NCBI GenBank assembly: GCA_037176725.1
Contig: JAZBRS010000050.1
Location: 16,262,001-16,326,000, forward strand
Direction of reading: 5' to 3'
Length of the DNA stretch: 64,000 bases
Origin: Posidonia oceanica
Taxonomy: Eukaryota; Streptophyta; Magnoliopsida; Alismatales; Posidoniaceae
Shown: positions 1 to 9,460 of the stretch, in pieces
Position numbering within the stretch: the stretch's first letter is position 1
Layout of the letters: the number at the start of each line of letters is the position of its first letter
Position numbers and translations under genes: made by a program
Notes under the pieces: generated by a model
The model's input: the letters and a program-made list of their open reading frames with translations, nothing else
What the model was told of the DNA's origin: nothing
Database searches by the model: none

Positions 1-13
1 AAATTGGTAGAGG

Positions 14-55
14 GTGTTGAATGTTCAGAATGACAGCGTCCAATGTTGGACGCTG
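14..55. repeat. Hairpin array, eroded (29-nt hairpin family)
   Basis: The left arm GTGTTGAATGTTC, a 7-nt loop and the central palindrome CAGCGTCCAATGTTGGACGC are present. The right-hand arm is lost. It is the LTR counterpart of 24581-24622. Confidence 0.7.
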
Positions 56-227
56 AACAACCAAGCCATGCTTTTGAAAGGAATGCATGCATGCAGACTA
101 TGTAGATGCGATGCAGATGCTGCATGAGAGTGCATGACATGTATAACATGCAAGGCAATCAAGATAAACAACCAGAATAAGATTTGATGGCAAGATGCAA
201 GCATGAATGATTTTAAGCTACTACAGG

Positions 228-290
228 GTGTTGGACGCTAGAACATACAGCGTCCAACATAGGACGCTGCTGTCTCCAGCGTCCAACGCT
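228..290. repeat. Double hairpin array (29-nt hairpin family)
   Basis: Arms are GTTGGACGCTA / CAGCGTCCAAC / ATAGGACGCTG / CAGCGTCCAAC with 7-nt loops gaacata and ctgtctc, giving the 11-7-11-11-7-11 layout. The counterpart in the right LTR is 24795-24857. Confidence 0.85.
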
Positions 291-459
291 CTGGAAACAG
301 ATAGATGGCAAGATGGCATGCAAACTAGCAAGGAAACATCATGACATGCATTCAAGTTGCTGTAAATAGACGTAGGCATGGCATGCAGGCATGGATCAAA
401 CAAACATGAGAGATCAGAGCATCATGCAAGCAATTAAATGGAAGTTACTGAGCAGAAAC

Positions 460-519
460 GTAAGACACTGGAAACATCAGTGTCCAACATAGGACGCTGA
501 AGGCACCAGCGTCCAACAC
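460..519. repeat. Double hairpin array with paired substitution
   Basis: Arms are GTAAGACACTG / CAGTGTCCAAC / ATAGGACGCTG / CAGCGTCCAAC with 7-nt loops. Arm 1 has CACTG and arm 2 has CAGTG where other arrays have CGCTG and CAGCG, so pairing is kept in the first hairpin. The same state is in the right LTR at 25027-25086. Confidence 0.85.
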
Positions 520-841
520 ATGGAGGATGCAAACTTACCTGCAAAAGGGGGAGCTCAGCTCTAAACCCCATTTAAACATGCATGCAAGCTACTGAGGACA
601 TGCCAGATCAAGAAAGACATTCAAACCAAGCATATAACCCATGAGAAGCAAGTAAGAAAGAGCATGTAAAGGAATAAAGGGGTAAAAATCCACGAAAATT
701 AGCATGCAACTTGAGAGGAGATTAGCAAGCCTAAACATGGTTGCCATAGGGGCCAAGCATCACTAAACATGCATGGATCATATATATAACTCAAAAAGAA
801 ACAACATGCAAGCATGGCAGCAGATGTAAGCTAGCAGATAT

Positions 842-901
842 GTAAGACGCTGGATGAACCAGCGTCCAACGTTGGACGCGACTCACTCCAGCGTCCAACG
901 C
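842..901. repeat. Double hairpin array (29-nt hairpin family)
   Basis: Arms are GTAAGACGCTG / CAGCGTCCAAC / GTTGGACGCGA / CAGCGTCCAAC with 7-nt loops. The central 18 bp is a perfect palindrome. The counterpart is 25409-25468. Confidence 0.85.
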
Positions 902-1084
902 AGGCAGACGGCATATTAACATGAGGCATGCAATATTGATCCAAAACGGGATCAAAACAGGATATTACGCATGCAAAGGCATCAAGGAACATGTCAGGAA
1001 GCATATACCACAAGCTCATGAAGATGTAAGCAAAGCATGGCAAGCATGAAAGCAAGATCAGAGCAAAAGAAAACAAACAGCTGG

Positions 1085-1143
1085 GTGTTGGATGCTGCAC
1101 TATTGCACGTCCAACGTTGGACGCACCAGTCTGGGTGCCCAAC
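1085..1143. repeat. Double hairpin array, last arm degenerate
   Basis: Arm 1 is GTTGGATGCTG and the loop is cactatt. The centre GCACGTCCAAC/GTTGGACGCAC is followed by a decayed arm GGTGCCCAAC. Arm 1 in the right LTR (25652) reads GGACGCTG instead of GGATGCTG, a C/T difference between the copies. Confidence 0.8.
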
Positions 1144-1981
1144 AAGTCGAAAACTCCTCGGGAAAAATCGATGCTCAGATCGGTGCAAAAAGGGAAGCTA
1201 AGGATCTAGGAAGCATGAGCATGCAAAGGGGAGCATGAGCATATGTTCAAAACTAAAAATGGGCAGGTGGTTAGCTCCACCCACCTCCTCCTCCTTGCGG
1301 CCGGTGGCAGGAGCTATTCCGGCCAGCCAAGGAGGCGCGTGTGCCAAAGAACTATCCTAACATGCTCGTGTGTCCATGGGCTAGCTACGGGTATCGAATG
1401 CCTACCTTGGTGCAGCCTGGAACGGCTGTTCGGCTCGCGGCTGGTCGGCGCAGAAGTTTGCGGTAGACGAACTCCGGCGAGCTTGCTCAGCGCGTAGGAG
1501 GCACAGGAGAGGGAGCCGGAGGTCTGGGAGTGGAGGTGGGAGTTCACTCTTGTTCGCTCGAGCGCTCAATTCTCTCTGGAGTGGGTGTGGTGGTCTGTGC
1601 AATGGCTGGAAGGTTGCTGTTTTGTTGGGTTCATGGGTTGGTTTTCAACGGCGGCAGAGACTTTAGTAGACAATGGCAGGCGATGGCAGGCCGAGGCAAG
1701 AGTGGGGAGTCCTCGAGGGATGTCAAGGAGTTAGTGTGGAAGGTTCGGATGGTCACCAAAGTCGTTGTAGTGGCAGAGATGGGCTGGCAAAGGCAGTGAC
1801 TGCGGAGGTGAGTGGGAAACGGGCTGGGGCGGAAATGAGGTGGTGGCAGGCTGTCACATGGCCTTGGCAGCTAGTGGGTGGCTTGGAGTGGTGAGGGGAT
1901 GGCTAGTAAGTGGTGTACGGGCGGCGAAGTGGACGGAAGGTGAGCCAGAGGTGGCGGAGCAGCCGCTGCACCTCCCGGGTC

Positions 1982-2070
1982 GTTGGACGTTGGTGCAGAG
2001 CGCGTCCAACGTTGGACGCTAGCACAGAGTGCGTCCAACGTTGGACGCTGCTAGTGCCAACGTTCAACAT
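1982..2070. repeat. Triple hairpin array (three 29-nt units)
   Basis: Three abutting units with loops gtgcaga, gcacaga and ctagtgc occupy 89 bp. The matching place in the right LTR (26549-26608, 60 bp) has two units with loops gtgcaga and ctagtgc. The copies differ by exactly one 29-bp unit, which shows the hairpin unit is also the unit of gain or loss. Confidence 0.88.
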
Positions 2071-2310
2071 GCTCAGGAGGCTAAAGGCTGAAATGGACTT
2101 GGGCCTTGGCTTAAAAAGTTTTAAAAAGGTGTGAGAAGGCTTGGGTGGGGATTTTGGGGCTTAGGTGGGGTTTTAGGATTGGTTAGGAATGGGATTTGGT
2201 TTTTGGATCAAATTGGGTCAGGTTTGAAAAAGAGAGAGCCATCTTAGAGTCTGAGCAAGCTTTCCAGAGAGGTCCACCATCTTCCAGGCAGTCAAAATGG
2301 GATGTCAACA

Positions 2311-2330
2311 GATGCCCCTCCCTAAGCGAG
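2311..2330 (-). other. Polypurine tract of the outer element
   Basis: On the minus strand the bases directly before the 3' LTR read AGGGAGGGGCATC and then TGTTGACA. A G-rich purine run ending at the LTR start is the expected plus-strand primer and matches the PPT style of Tat/Ogre elements. Confidence 0.75.
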
Positions 2331-2689
2331 GTCAAGGGGACCGAGGCCGCTGCTTAGGGTAGACATGACACCCCTCCCGACGCTAGTAGGAGCACGAAGT
2401 TGCTATGGGCTTGAGTCACTTGTTTGGCGGATACACCGAAAATCATGACCCGTTGCCGCAATGAAGATGCAAATGCAATGCTTACACTAAAGTGATGCTT
2501 ACACTAACGCTCATTGCGCTGTACTCCTTTGGGGGAAAAGCGGATGATGCACGCACGTGATGTGGTGGAAAAATGCAATGCAAAGGTATTGCTGGGCAGT
2601 GCAAACGAAAGCCAGACGAACATGCGGTGTGTGTATGAAAATAGTTGAATGCAAGATGCATTGGATATGCTTGCGGTGGTGGGCACGTA
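2331..2689. other. Outer element 3' untranslated region, no gene
   Basis: The stretch lies between the PPT and the repeat blocks. It holds ATGC-rich sequence (aatgcaatgc-type words) with no conserved frame on either strand. Confidence 0.5.
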
Positions 2690-3190
2690 ATGCTAAAGAA
2701 GCGATCCTGGACCGTGCGCTACCGCGGGCGTCATGCTGAGCAGGCAAACTGTAAGAAGTTTCGCATTGCTGAGGATGCCACTTTAAGTAATGCGCGAACC
2801 AGGAGTTCGATTCCCAAGTATGCCATGTCCGGGAAGGCGGAATGTAGGAATTGGTGTGATGATTACAAAGGAGTAGCAGCACAATAAGAATGCGATATGA
2901 TGCAATGTTATGCAGTGAAATGCAATATATGCACAGTGGGACGCCAGGCACGCAGAACCGAGAAAACGATTCCAAGGCCGCGCACTACTGCAGGTATCAT
3001 CCAAAGAAGGCAAGCTGTAGAAAGCTTTGCGTTGCTGAGGAAGCTACCTTAGGCAATACACGAACCAGGGGTTCGGATCCTAGGCTCGCGATGTCCGTGT
3101 GATGGTGGAATGTAGTTCTAGGACTGACTCTACAGGGAGATACAAAGAAGCTACATGATGTTATGCAATGATATGCTAATGATATGCAAC
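2690..3190. repeat. Two degenerate copies of a ~245-bp tandem repeat
   Basis: Copy one (about 2690-2935) and copy two (about 2945-3190) share blocks such as the region around ttgctgagga and cgaaccagg, plus tails rich in gatatgatgcaatg. Divergence is high. The repeat lies in the 3' region of the outer element, where Tat/Ogre elements often keep fast-changing tandem repeats. Confidence 0.6.
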
Positions 3191-3600
3191 AGAATGCAAT
3201 TAAACTACGACGAATGGGTGATAAGTTAACGGAGCTATCGCCGGATAGTTAGGGAGTATCGGCCCACGAGGAGTTAACAGACTCATCACCGGATAGTTAG
3301 GGATCATCGGCCCGCGAGGAGTTGACAGACTCATCACCGGATAGTTAGGGCTATCAGCCCGATGAGGAGTTAACGGACTCATCACCGGATAGTTAGGGCT
3401 ATCAGCTCGAGGGGTGACAGGCCGACGAGTCTGTCAGGCAAGAGGGGCGATTACAGGTTGGATAACTTGTAACCACGAATGCAACGGGAATACCATACTC
3501 GAAGGTGTGGCAGAGGTCCGTAGACGCTCCCGCGACAGTTGGGGATGTCAGTCCAAATGCAGATGGAAATGGGATACCATGGGGCAGCAAAATAAAGATG

Positions 3601-3629
3601 CCCCTGGTATCGATGAACGATACCAGGGG
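3601..3629. repeat. Perfect 11-7-11 hairpin with an unrelated stem
   Basis: The arm CCCCTGGTATC (3601-3611), 7-nt loop gatgaac and arm GATACCAGGGG (3619-3629) pair perfectly. A second, slightly decayed copy is at 3887-3914. The geometry equals that of the 29-nt hairpin family, but the stem sequence does not. Confidence 0.8.
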
Positions 3630-3886
3630 ATAGTCGAAGCGCCCATGGCATCAAAATGCAAGGTGGATACAAAACTAACGAGTTTGTCAACCGAGTAGTT
3701 AGAGCTACCAACCCGAATGCAGTGGAACGGATGAAAGGGCTCACCGTGCGATGTGCAATGCCGGTGGGGAATGCAATGGGATAATGCAAATGCAAGGTGA
3801 TAGGTTAACGGACCCATCGCCAAATAATTAGGGATATCAGTCCGATGAGATAAGGGGGACGATACCACAGGATAGCAAAAAGGATG

Positions 3887-3914
3887 CCCCTGGTATCAGG
3901 GATTATACCAGGGG
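3887..3914. repeat. Second copy of the CCCCTGGTATC hairpin
   Basis: The arm CCCCTGGTATC, a 7-nt loop agggatt and a 10-nt arm ATACCAGGGG form a hairpin with one base lost. Flanking sequence (gatgcccc before it, cgaagcgccc after it) is shared with 3601-3629, so the two come from one duplicated segment. Confidence 0.75.
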
Positions 3915-3942
3915 ACAGCCGAAGCGCCCCTAGCACCGAGAT

Positions 3943-3967
3943 GCATGGATGGATGGATGGATGAATG
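3943..3967. repeat. GGAT/ATGG microsatellite
   Basis: A short run of about five tetranucleotide ATGG units lies inside the 48-bp repeat region. Confidence 0.7.
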
Positions 3968-4195
3968 ATAAGTTGACGGACTTATCGCCGAATAGTTAGG
4001 GATATCAGCCCGGATGATAAGTTGACGGACTTACCGCTGAGCAGTTAGGGCTGCCAACCCAGATGCAGAAATGATAAATGATAGGTTGACAGACCCATCG
4101 CTGAGCAGTTAGGACTGCCAACCCGGATGTAGAATGATAAATGATAGGTTGACGGACCCATCGTCGAGCAGTTAGGGCTGGAAGTCCGAATGCAA

Positions 4196-5829
4196 AATGA
4201 TGCAGAAAGGAAACAGGAATCCCATCGTGATAGGCGTGCAATGGTCTCAGCGCGGGCATACTGCATGACGTCACGAGGTAACAAACGAGGTGCACGCCGG
4301 TCATCACGGACCTACCCAACGCGATGGGCGGCAAAACTTTGAAAAGCGCGGAGCCTCTGAGCGAGGCAAGCAAAAATGCTCATCCTTGACTCCGATTTTC
4401 GAAAACAGGGAGAAGGAAGATAAAGATATATTACAGCATGCATGTTTTGGTGGCTTTGGACTCAAAGCAGCTGCGCTAAGAGGGTGCTTCTACACTTTCT
4501 GACTCAGGAGACTCGATCCTCGAGCAACGCCATGCTGAGTTGTAGTCGATGGCTCTCATTCTCACTCTTGGTTAGAGATGAGGCCTTAACTTGGCAAAGT
4601 ACAGCCTTTGACTGTCTGTGTGTAGCAAAAGCATTGGATGTAGCTTTACAACCTCCGTCTCAATTCCTCGGGGACCGACTACCGCTTTTAACGCTCACAG
4701 AATGATATTTCTTTTCCTTTTTTTTTTCATGAGTGACTGGAGTTGCATCTAACCTGGAGGTAAAGTTGTCTGCACAGGGGATTGGAGCGTGCTGCTGCGC
4801 TCGGAGGGTGGGGCCAGGTCCTCCTGATCAGGTATCCTGTGCATTTTGCCAGTGTGGCACTTGGAGTTGAAAGCTGAGGGGGCTTCGACGCTCGTCCGAG
4901 TCACTCCTTTCATGAGTACCTTCTTTCTTCAACTTTTGTCTTCATTTTTCTTTTATGCTCAACATGCACATCATGTTATCATATTTTTCTTACATGATCT
5001 CTATTCTTTTGGATATGCATGTCTTCGCCCTGTTGGGGTAGCAGTCCCGGGTGAGGCGTTAAGAGTTCAGCTGATCGGCGTACACCTTCAGCCTCTGCAA
5101 TGTGTACAGGCAGCCTTTGGCTATGTTCTGCTCTGCTTTGGTCCTTTCCATGATCGATGGACTCTCTTGATAAGGTGGATCTCGCTTTTGGGAGTTTTGA
5201 ACTTAGCGAGATGTTCTATTCTGCTCTCAGTCTCACTCTGTGGCCACATGCAAGAGATGGCGTTGCTCGGGTGAGACCTGCCTGAGACTGTCGCTACTTG
5301 ACATCCTCTAGGCGCTGCTTGTTTGTCCAGAACTGGGTTTCTGATTATACAAATGTTTATGGGTTTTGGATTTTTTAGAAAGGGGGAAGGACAAACATGT
5401 TTTTAGGTTTTTGCATTGGTTTTGTATTATTTTATTTTTTATTTATTTTTAGGTTTTTGGTTTAGGAAAACATAAAAAGGGAAAACCAGCAGAAAGGCGA
5501 AGAAAATATTTTGCGGTTTTTTATTTTCTTGATTTTTTTGTTTTGGGTGCTTTTGTCTTTCATAAAATAATATGTATATGTAGGGGGTGGATATGTGCAG
5601 GAAGTGGCAGATATGTGTAAGGAGTGGCAGATATGTGCAGGATGATAGGTTGACAAACCTACCACCGGGCAGTTAGGGCTGCCAGCCCGTGATGTAAAAA
5701 GGAGGAGGCATGTTTTTTAAGTTTTCAAGTGTTTTGTATTTTTTTTATGGGTTTTCTGACAAACAAGAAAACGCAAAACAAAACGACAAGAAACAAAAAG
5801 ACAAGATGGGAAAGAAAAGAGAGAGTAAG
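4196..5829. other. Outer element 3' region without a recognisable gene
   Basis: No conserved protein is seen on either strand. A 142-codon frame on the + strand (4846-5274) has no recognised motif. 5375-5570 is T-rich on the + strand. 5580-5640 has a 24-bp triplication of gcagatatgtg-type sequence. One copy of the 48-bp repeat is at 5644-5690. I looked for reverse transcriptase, integrase and protease motifs and found none. Confidence 0.5.
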
Positions 5830-6271
5830 AGGGACATACCTGTCAGCAACCTCGGGAGGGAGGTGCTGGGTCTGCTCCTACGCTGTTGGCGCTGTCGACG
5901 AGGGCTGTGTCGGCAGTGCGGAGAGCACTAGGGCTGCAGGAGGTGTTGATGGCAGTGCGGGGAGCACTAGAGCCGCAAAAGTTGGAGGAGGAGCTAATCT
6001 GGATGACACTGCGACTGGGCTTGCCGTCGACGCTGCCGTTGCATCCCCGAGCATCCCTCGGGCGAGGTAGGAAAGACAGGAAAAGGGGGTTGTGCCGATG
6101 GGATCAGAAGGATCCAGCAGGGTAGAGCTGGACTCAGAAAAGACTAGTGCAGACCCCTGAGGTTCCGGCAGCTGCAAAGCCTGCAGGCTCGGAAGAGGAA
6201 GGGTCAGCTACACTAAGTTATGCAAGTGCTGGTGCAAGTGCATGTGCAGGTGTCGGTGTAGGTGCTACCTC
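5830..6271 (-). pseudogene. Possible Pro/Ala/Ser-rich extension after outer gag
   Basis: A minus-strand frame of 99 codons (6177-5878) is rich in Pro, Ala and Ser and lies just downstream of the gag zinc knuckle. It may be a gag C-terminal linker or random GC-rich sequence. No catalytic motif is visible, so the function is unknown. Confidence 0.3.
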
Positions 6272-6422
6272 CTACGCGGCAACGCTGAAGACCTTCCGGT
6301 CGATCAGGCCCTGGACGGCATCCCGTAAAGTGACGCAGTCATCCGTCGAGTGCCCCGTGGCTCGATGGAAGCTGCAGAACTGATCCGTGTCATGCTACCA
6401 CGGAGGGGGATTTGGTGACAGG
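6272..6422 (-). pseudogene. gag: Outer gag, C-terminal zinc-knuckle fragment
   Basis: This is the 3' end of the outer gag, cut off from its body (20374-22265) by the inner element. Reading from about 6394 down to the stop at 6272-6274 gives a CX2HX4HX4C knuckle (CSFH...GH...DDC) followed by a short helix-like tail ending FSVAA. The same CHHC knuckle occurs in the inner element's gag. Such knuckles bind nucleic acid during packaging. One in-frame TAG (6395-6397) lies just upstream. Confidence 0.75.
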
Positions 6423-7210
6423 TGTGGATATGGGGTTTTTGGTTAGGGGAAGCTTGTTATGTCTATTTGGTGCTTCCTCGTTGCTCCTTTTTTATATCCA
6501 ACTCCGTCACTCCACAGGTGACAGAATTGGTGTGATCGCTACTCTCAGTTTGCTTTCGCTGGCCCTCGAGATGCCTTGGGAGATTTGATATGGTTGTGGA
6601 TTTTGCTATCTTGGGACAACGCCTGCGTTGCCCAAGGGTGCCCGTGTTTGATGAGCTTCTTCTTTTTCTTCTTTTCCTTGCAAAACAGATTTTAAAGATG
6701 CGAATTAATAAAGTATAGTATATGATTCAAAACAAATTGAAAATTAACAAAAAATGAAAGGAGGAATACTTACCCAAGGGGTTTTATCCCCTCGGTTGCA
6801 ACTAAGTATGACTATGCCTAGCTACAACAATATATGAAATGAAATGCTTTGTTATATTATGAATTTAAACATGTGATATGAAAAGAAAAGGAAAACTAAA
6901 GAGAGCCCCCTTTTTATCTATGTACGGAATGCAAGTGGTGTCGATGTGATGTCACTGACGACAGAGGAGGACTCAAGCTCTCTCAAAAACTCTTTCTCCA
7001 TATAACTTCTCTCGAGATTCTGGCTCAAAACACTTTTTACTTGCTCTCAATAATTCTTCTAAAATTGTATTCCTCTCTCAAGAAAATCCTTAAAAATCCC
7101 TCCTCCAATTTTCGTCCCAGATCCGAGTAAGGGTACCCCTACTTTTATAGAAGCAGGGGAGGAACAAATAAGGATACAAAGGTCAAGTCAGCAATTTTCC
7201 TATTTCAGAG

Positions 7211-7273
7211 GTGTTGGACGCTGACCGTTACAGCGTCCAATGTTGGACGTTGGAGTACCCAGCGTCTAACAAC
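7211..7273. repeat. Double hairpin array in inner LTR
   Basis: Arms are GTTGGACGCTG / CAGCGTCCAAT / GTTGGACGTTG / CAGCGTCTAAC with 7-nt loops accgtta and gagtacc. The counterpart in the other LTR is 19924-19985. Confidence 0.88.
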
Positions 7274-7443
7274 CCTCCGAGGCAAAGATGCCAGAATCAA
7301 AGAATATTCCTCAATAAGTGGCTGATTAATGACCATTAAAGCCAATTAAGGCCTTGACTGGTGAAAGGACCTTTAGTGGAGGCAAAGAACGAAATTTGAT
7401 TTCAGTCAAATATTATAAGTTTGGGGAAACAGAAAACCAGGTT

Positions 7444-7503
7444 GTTGGACGCCATTATTCACAGCGTCCAACGTTGGACGCTAGGCCATCCAGCGTCCAA
7501 CAC
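7444..7503. repeat. Double hairpin array in inner LTR
   Basis: Arms are GTTGGACGCCA / CAGCGTCCAAC / GTTGGACGCTA / CAGCGTCCAAC with 7-nt loops ttattca and ggccatc. The centre is a perfect palindrome. The counterpart is 20157-20216. Confidence 0.9.
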
Positions 7504-7660
7504 ACTCAAATGCAAACTTGTCAATTCTGGCATCTCAATCACAGGGACAAGTGTCAATAAGTTAGATGAGAGTACTTGAGCTGGGCAAAGAGCTTTTAGA
7601 GGTGGCTTAATGCAACAGACTACACTACCATGAAGGGAGTGCCAAAACGGGGTATCTACA

Positions 7661-7677
7661 GATTGCCCCTCCTTGAA
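7661..7677 (-). other. Polypurine tract of the inner element
   Basis: On the minus strand AAGGAGGGGCAATC directly precedes the 3' LTR start TGTAGATACC. It resembles the outer element's PPT (GGGAGGGGCATC), which supports a common lineage. Confidence 0.75.
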
Positions 7678-7824
7678 GATGGCTTCGGCACGAAGCTATC
7701 TACAAGACGAGACGATACCCCCGTGTGGCGCTACCTGGAGATCCTAAATGAAATCCAATGCCTACTGCCACGAAGCTTGGACGAGACACAAAGAGGGTCG
7801 GCTAAAGAAACACGGTCAAGGGGA

Positions 7825-7970
7825 TTGCCCAAGGGAAACAAACTAACGATATGCCACGGGGATTTCCCGCAGGGGTCAAACTAAAAGACTTGCCACGGGG
7901 ATTGCCCGCAGGGGTTAAACTAAAGACACTGCCACGGGGGTTGCCCGTGAGGTCAAACTTAAAAGATGGA
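7825..7970. repeat. ~40-bp tandem repeat (CCACGGGGATTGCCCG type)
   Basis: Three to four copies of a unit with gccacggggattgcccg and a tail like caggggtcaaactaaaag. A related motif (gagggggttgcccaaggg) recurs at 8870 and 9300-9440. The repeat belongs to the inner element's 3' untranslated region. 7978-8220 between blocks has no gene. Confidence 0.75.
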
Positions 7971-8221
7971 TAGCTAATGTTTTCGACGACTACTCAATGT
8001 GAATGCAATATAATGCGAATGCAATACAATGCGCTATGCATGAATGCGTACTGATGGGAATGCGAAAGATGAGGTCATGATATGTAATGCATGACCCTAG
8101 GTAATAAGGCTCCTCCATCATCGTAAGCTTTAATTTGTATATCGGGTTGGCTCAGGAATTTTTCTCACCACCTAAGGAGGACTGACACATGCGTGACTGC
8201 AATTTGTCATAATCAGATGTC

Positions 8222-8575
8222 CTTTCCTCGAGCGTAGCCTACACTTTCTAAGGGGACCGTCGTTTTATGACCCGCGGGTTAGTGAGTGAGAGGTTTATGA
8301 TGCTCCTAGGCAAAAGGAGATTGATCTCTTCTCTGCTGGCCGCGTTGGCTCTATTTGTTACAATTAGGTGTCCTTTCATTGAATGTTGCCTACATTCTCG
8401 ACAGAGACTGTCGTCTCGTGACCCGGAATCAATGAACGATGAGTCCATTAATACCATTGGCTTTATTTGTCAGAATCAAGTGTCCTTTCATTGAATGTTA
8501 CCTACATTCTCGACGGGGACCATCATCTTCTGACCCAGGAGTTAGTGAGCGGTGGGTTCACTAATACCGCTGCCT
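8222..8575. repeat. ~112-bp tandem repeat, three degenerate copies
   Basis: Copies at about 8222-8310, 8367-8478 and 8479-8575 share a first block, gtgtcctttcattgaatg, and later blocks ctacattctcgac and gaccc. The last two are the closest to each other. Confidence 0.7.
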
Positions 8576-8584
8576 TTGCTTTAT

Positions 8585-8860
8585 TGACCCGGCTGTGCTT
8601 CGGGGTATCTGCTGTTGGATTGTTTTGCTTTGTTTGTCCGGTTGTACTTCGGGGTTTGCTTTGTTTATCCAGTTGTACTCCGGGGTCTGCTTTGTTTATT
8701 CAGTTGTGCTCCGGGTTTCTTTGCTTTAGTATCCCGGCTATGCTCCGGGGATCCTTGCTTTGGTATCCCGGTTATGCTCCGGGGATCCTTGCTTTGGTAT
8801 CCTGGTTATGCTCCGGGGCTCCTTGCTTTGGTATCTCGGTTATGCTCTGGGGATCCTAAA
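8585..8860. repeat. 34-36-bp tandem repeat, about eight copies
   Basis: The unit core is TTGCTTTGGTATCCCGG followed by TTATGCTCCGGGG. The last four copies (from about 8724) are close to each other. The first four are older variants with gtttgtccggttgtacttcgggg. A single relative lies at 9455-9490. Open frames through it (8467-8905) are repeat artefacts. Confidence 0.82.
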
Positions 8861-8904
8861 AGACTTGTCGAGGGGGTTGCCCAAGGGAGTCGAACTGGCA
8901 TTTA

Positions 8905-9255
8905 AAAGACTTGAGCTGGATCAAACATCCAACACCTAGAGAAAATGAGCTGGATCAGACATCCAACACTCAAGGATTGAGCTGGATTATTCAACACTCA
9001 AGGATTGAGCTGGATCAAACATCCATCACTCAAGGATTGAGCTGGATTTATCCAACACTCAAGGATTGAGCTGGATCAAATATCCATCACTCAAGGATTG
9101 AGCTGGATCAAACATCAATCACTCAATGATTGAGCTGGATTTATCCAACACTCAAGGATTGAGCTGGATTATCCAATACTCAAGGATCGAGCTGGATCAA
9201 ACATCCATCACTTATGGATTGAGCTGGATTTATCCAACACTCAAGGATTGACCTT
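8905..9255. repeat. ~32-bp tandem repeat, about ten copies
   Basis: The unit is ggattgagctggat followed by caaacatccatcactcaa, with length variants lacking part of the second block. No unique spacers separate the copies. Confidence 0.85.
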
Positions 9256-9269
9256 TAGGTGTTGGTTAA

Positions 9270-9460
9270 AGGGATAGAACTGAAATTTAAAAATCTCGCC
9301 GAGAGGGTTGCCCAAGGAAAAAACTGAACCAAAACATCGTCGAGGGGGTTGCCTAAGGAAAAACTGAAATAAAACACGTCGAAGGGATCGCCCAAGGGAA
9401 AAACTGAAATAAAACACACCGAAGGGGTTGCCCAAGGGAATAAAAGGATACTTCTTTGGT
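9270..9460. repeat. ~45-bp tandem repeat, four copies
   Basis: Unit parts are aaaaactgaaataaaacac and cgaagggattgcccaaggg. It is related to the blocks at 7825-7970 and 8865-8900. Confidence 0.78.

Larger units (their letters stand above)
1..2310 (-). repeat. 3' LTR of the outer Tat-like element, window-truncated
   Basis: Position 1 aligns with 24568 of the right LTR and the copy runs to TGTCAACA at 2310, colinear with 24568-26848. By eye the copies differ by only a few percent plus one 29-bp unit (see 1982-2070). About 980 bp of this LTR should lie beyond the window start. It contains six arrays of the 29-nt hairpin and many CATGCA/TGCATG words. Short ORFs in it are not conserved proteins. 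Confidence 0.88.
3221..4195. repeat. 48-bp tandem repeat family of the outer element
   Basis: The core has three parts in order: gataagttgacggac, atcgccggatagttaggg and ctatcagcccgatgag. Copies start near 3221, 3271, 3319 and 3367 in direct tandem, then near 3673, 3798, 3967, 4016, 4080 and 4143 with extra spacer. A further copy is at 5644-5690. Divergence between copies points to an old array broken up by other sequence. Confidence 0.75.
6423..7660 (-). repeat. 3' LTR of the inner element
   Basis: It begins TGTGGATATGG and ends GTATCTACA on the + strand and aligns throughout with 19093-20373. By eye the identity is roughly 95 percent. It contains two hairpin arrays (7211-7273, 7444-7503). 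Confidence 0.9.

Noticed and set aside
221..1188. Several 60-100-codon minus-strand frames in the outer LTR
   Set aside because: They recur identically in the other LTR, run through hairpin arrays and show no protein motif. They are chance frames in a repeat.
2690..3110. B-box-like words (gttcgattcc at 2806, gttcggatcc at 3071) suggesting tRNA genes or SINEs
   Set aside because: No A box at the right distance and no cloverleaf. The two sites are copies of one 245-bp repeat.
4846..5274. 142-codon + strand frame in the outer element
   Set aside because: It is hydrophobic, without a recognised domain, and sits in pyrimidine-rich repeat DNA.
8467..8905. Cys/Leu-rich frames of 96-130 codons
   Set aside because: They are translations of the 34-36-bp tandem repeat.
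8905..9255. Regular repeat that superficially resembles a CRISPR array
   Set aside because: There are no unique spacers, the copies abut, and the context is a plant retrotransposon. It is a tandem minisatellite.
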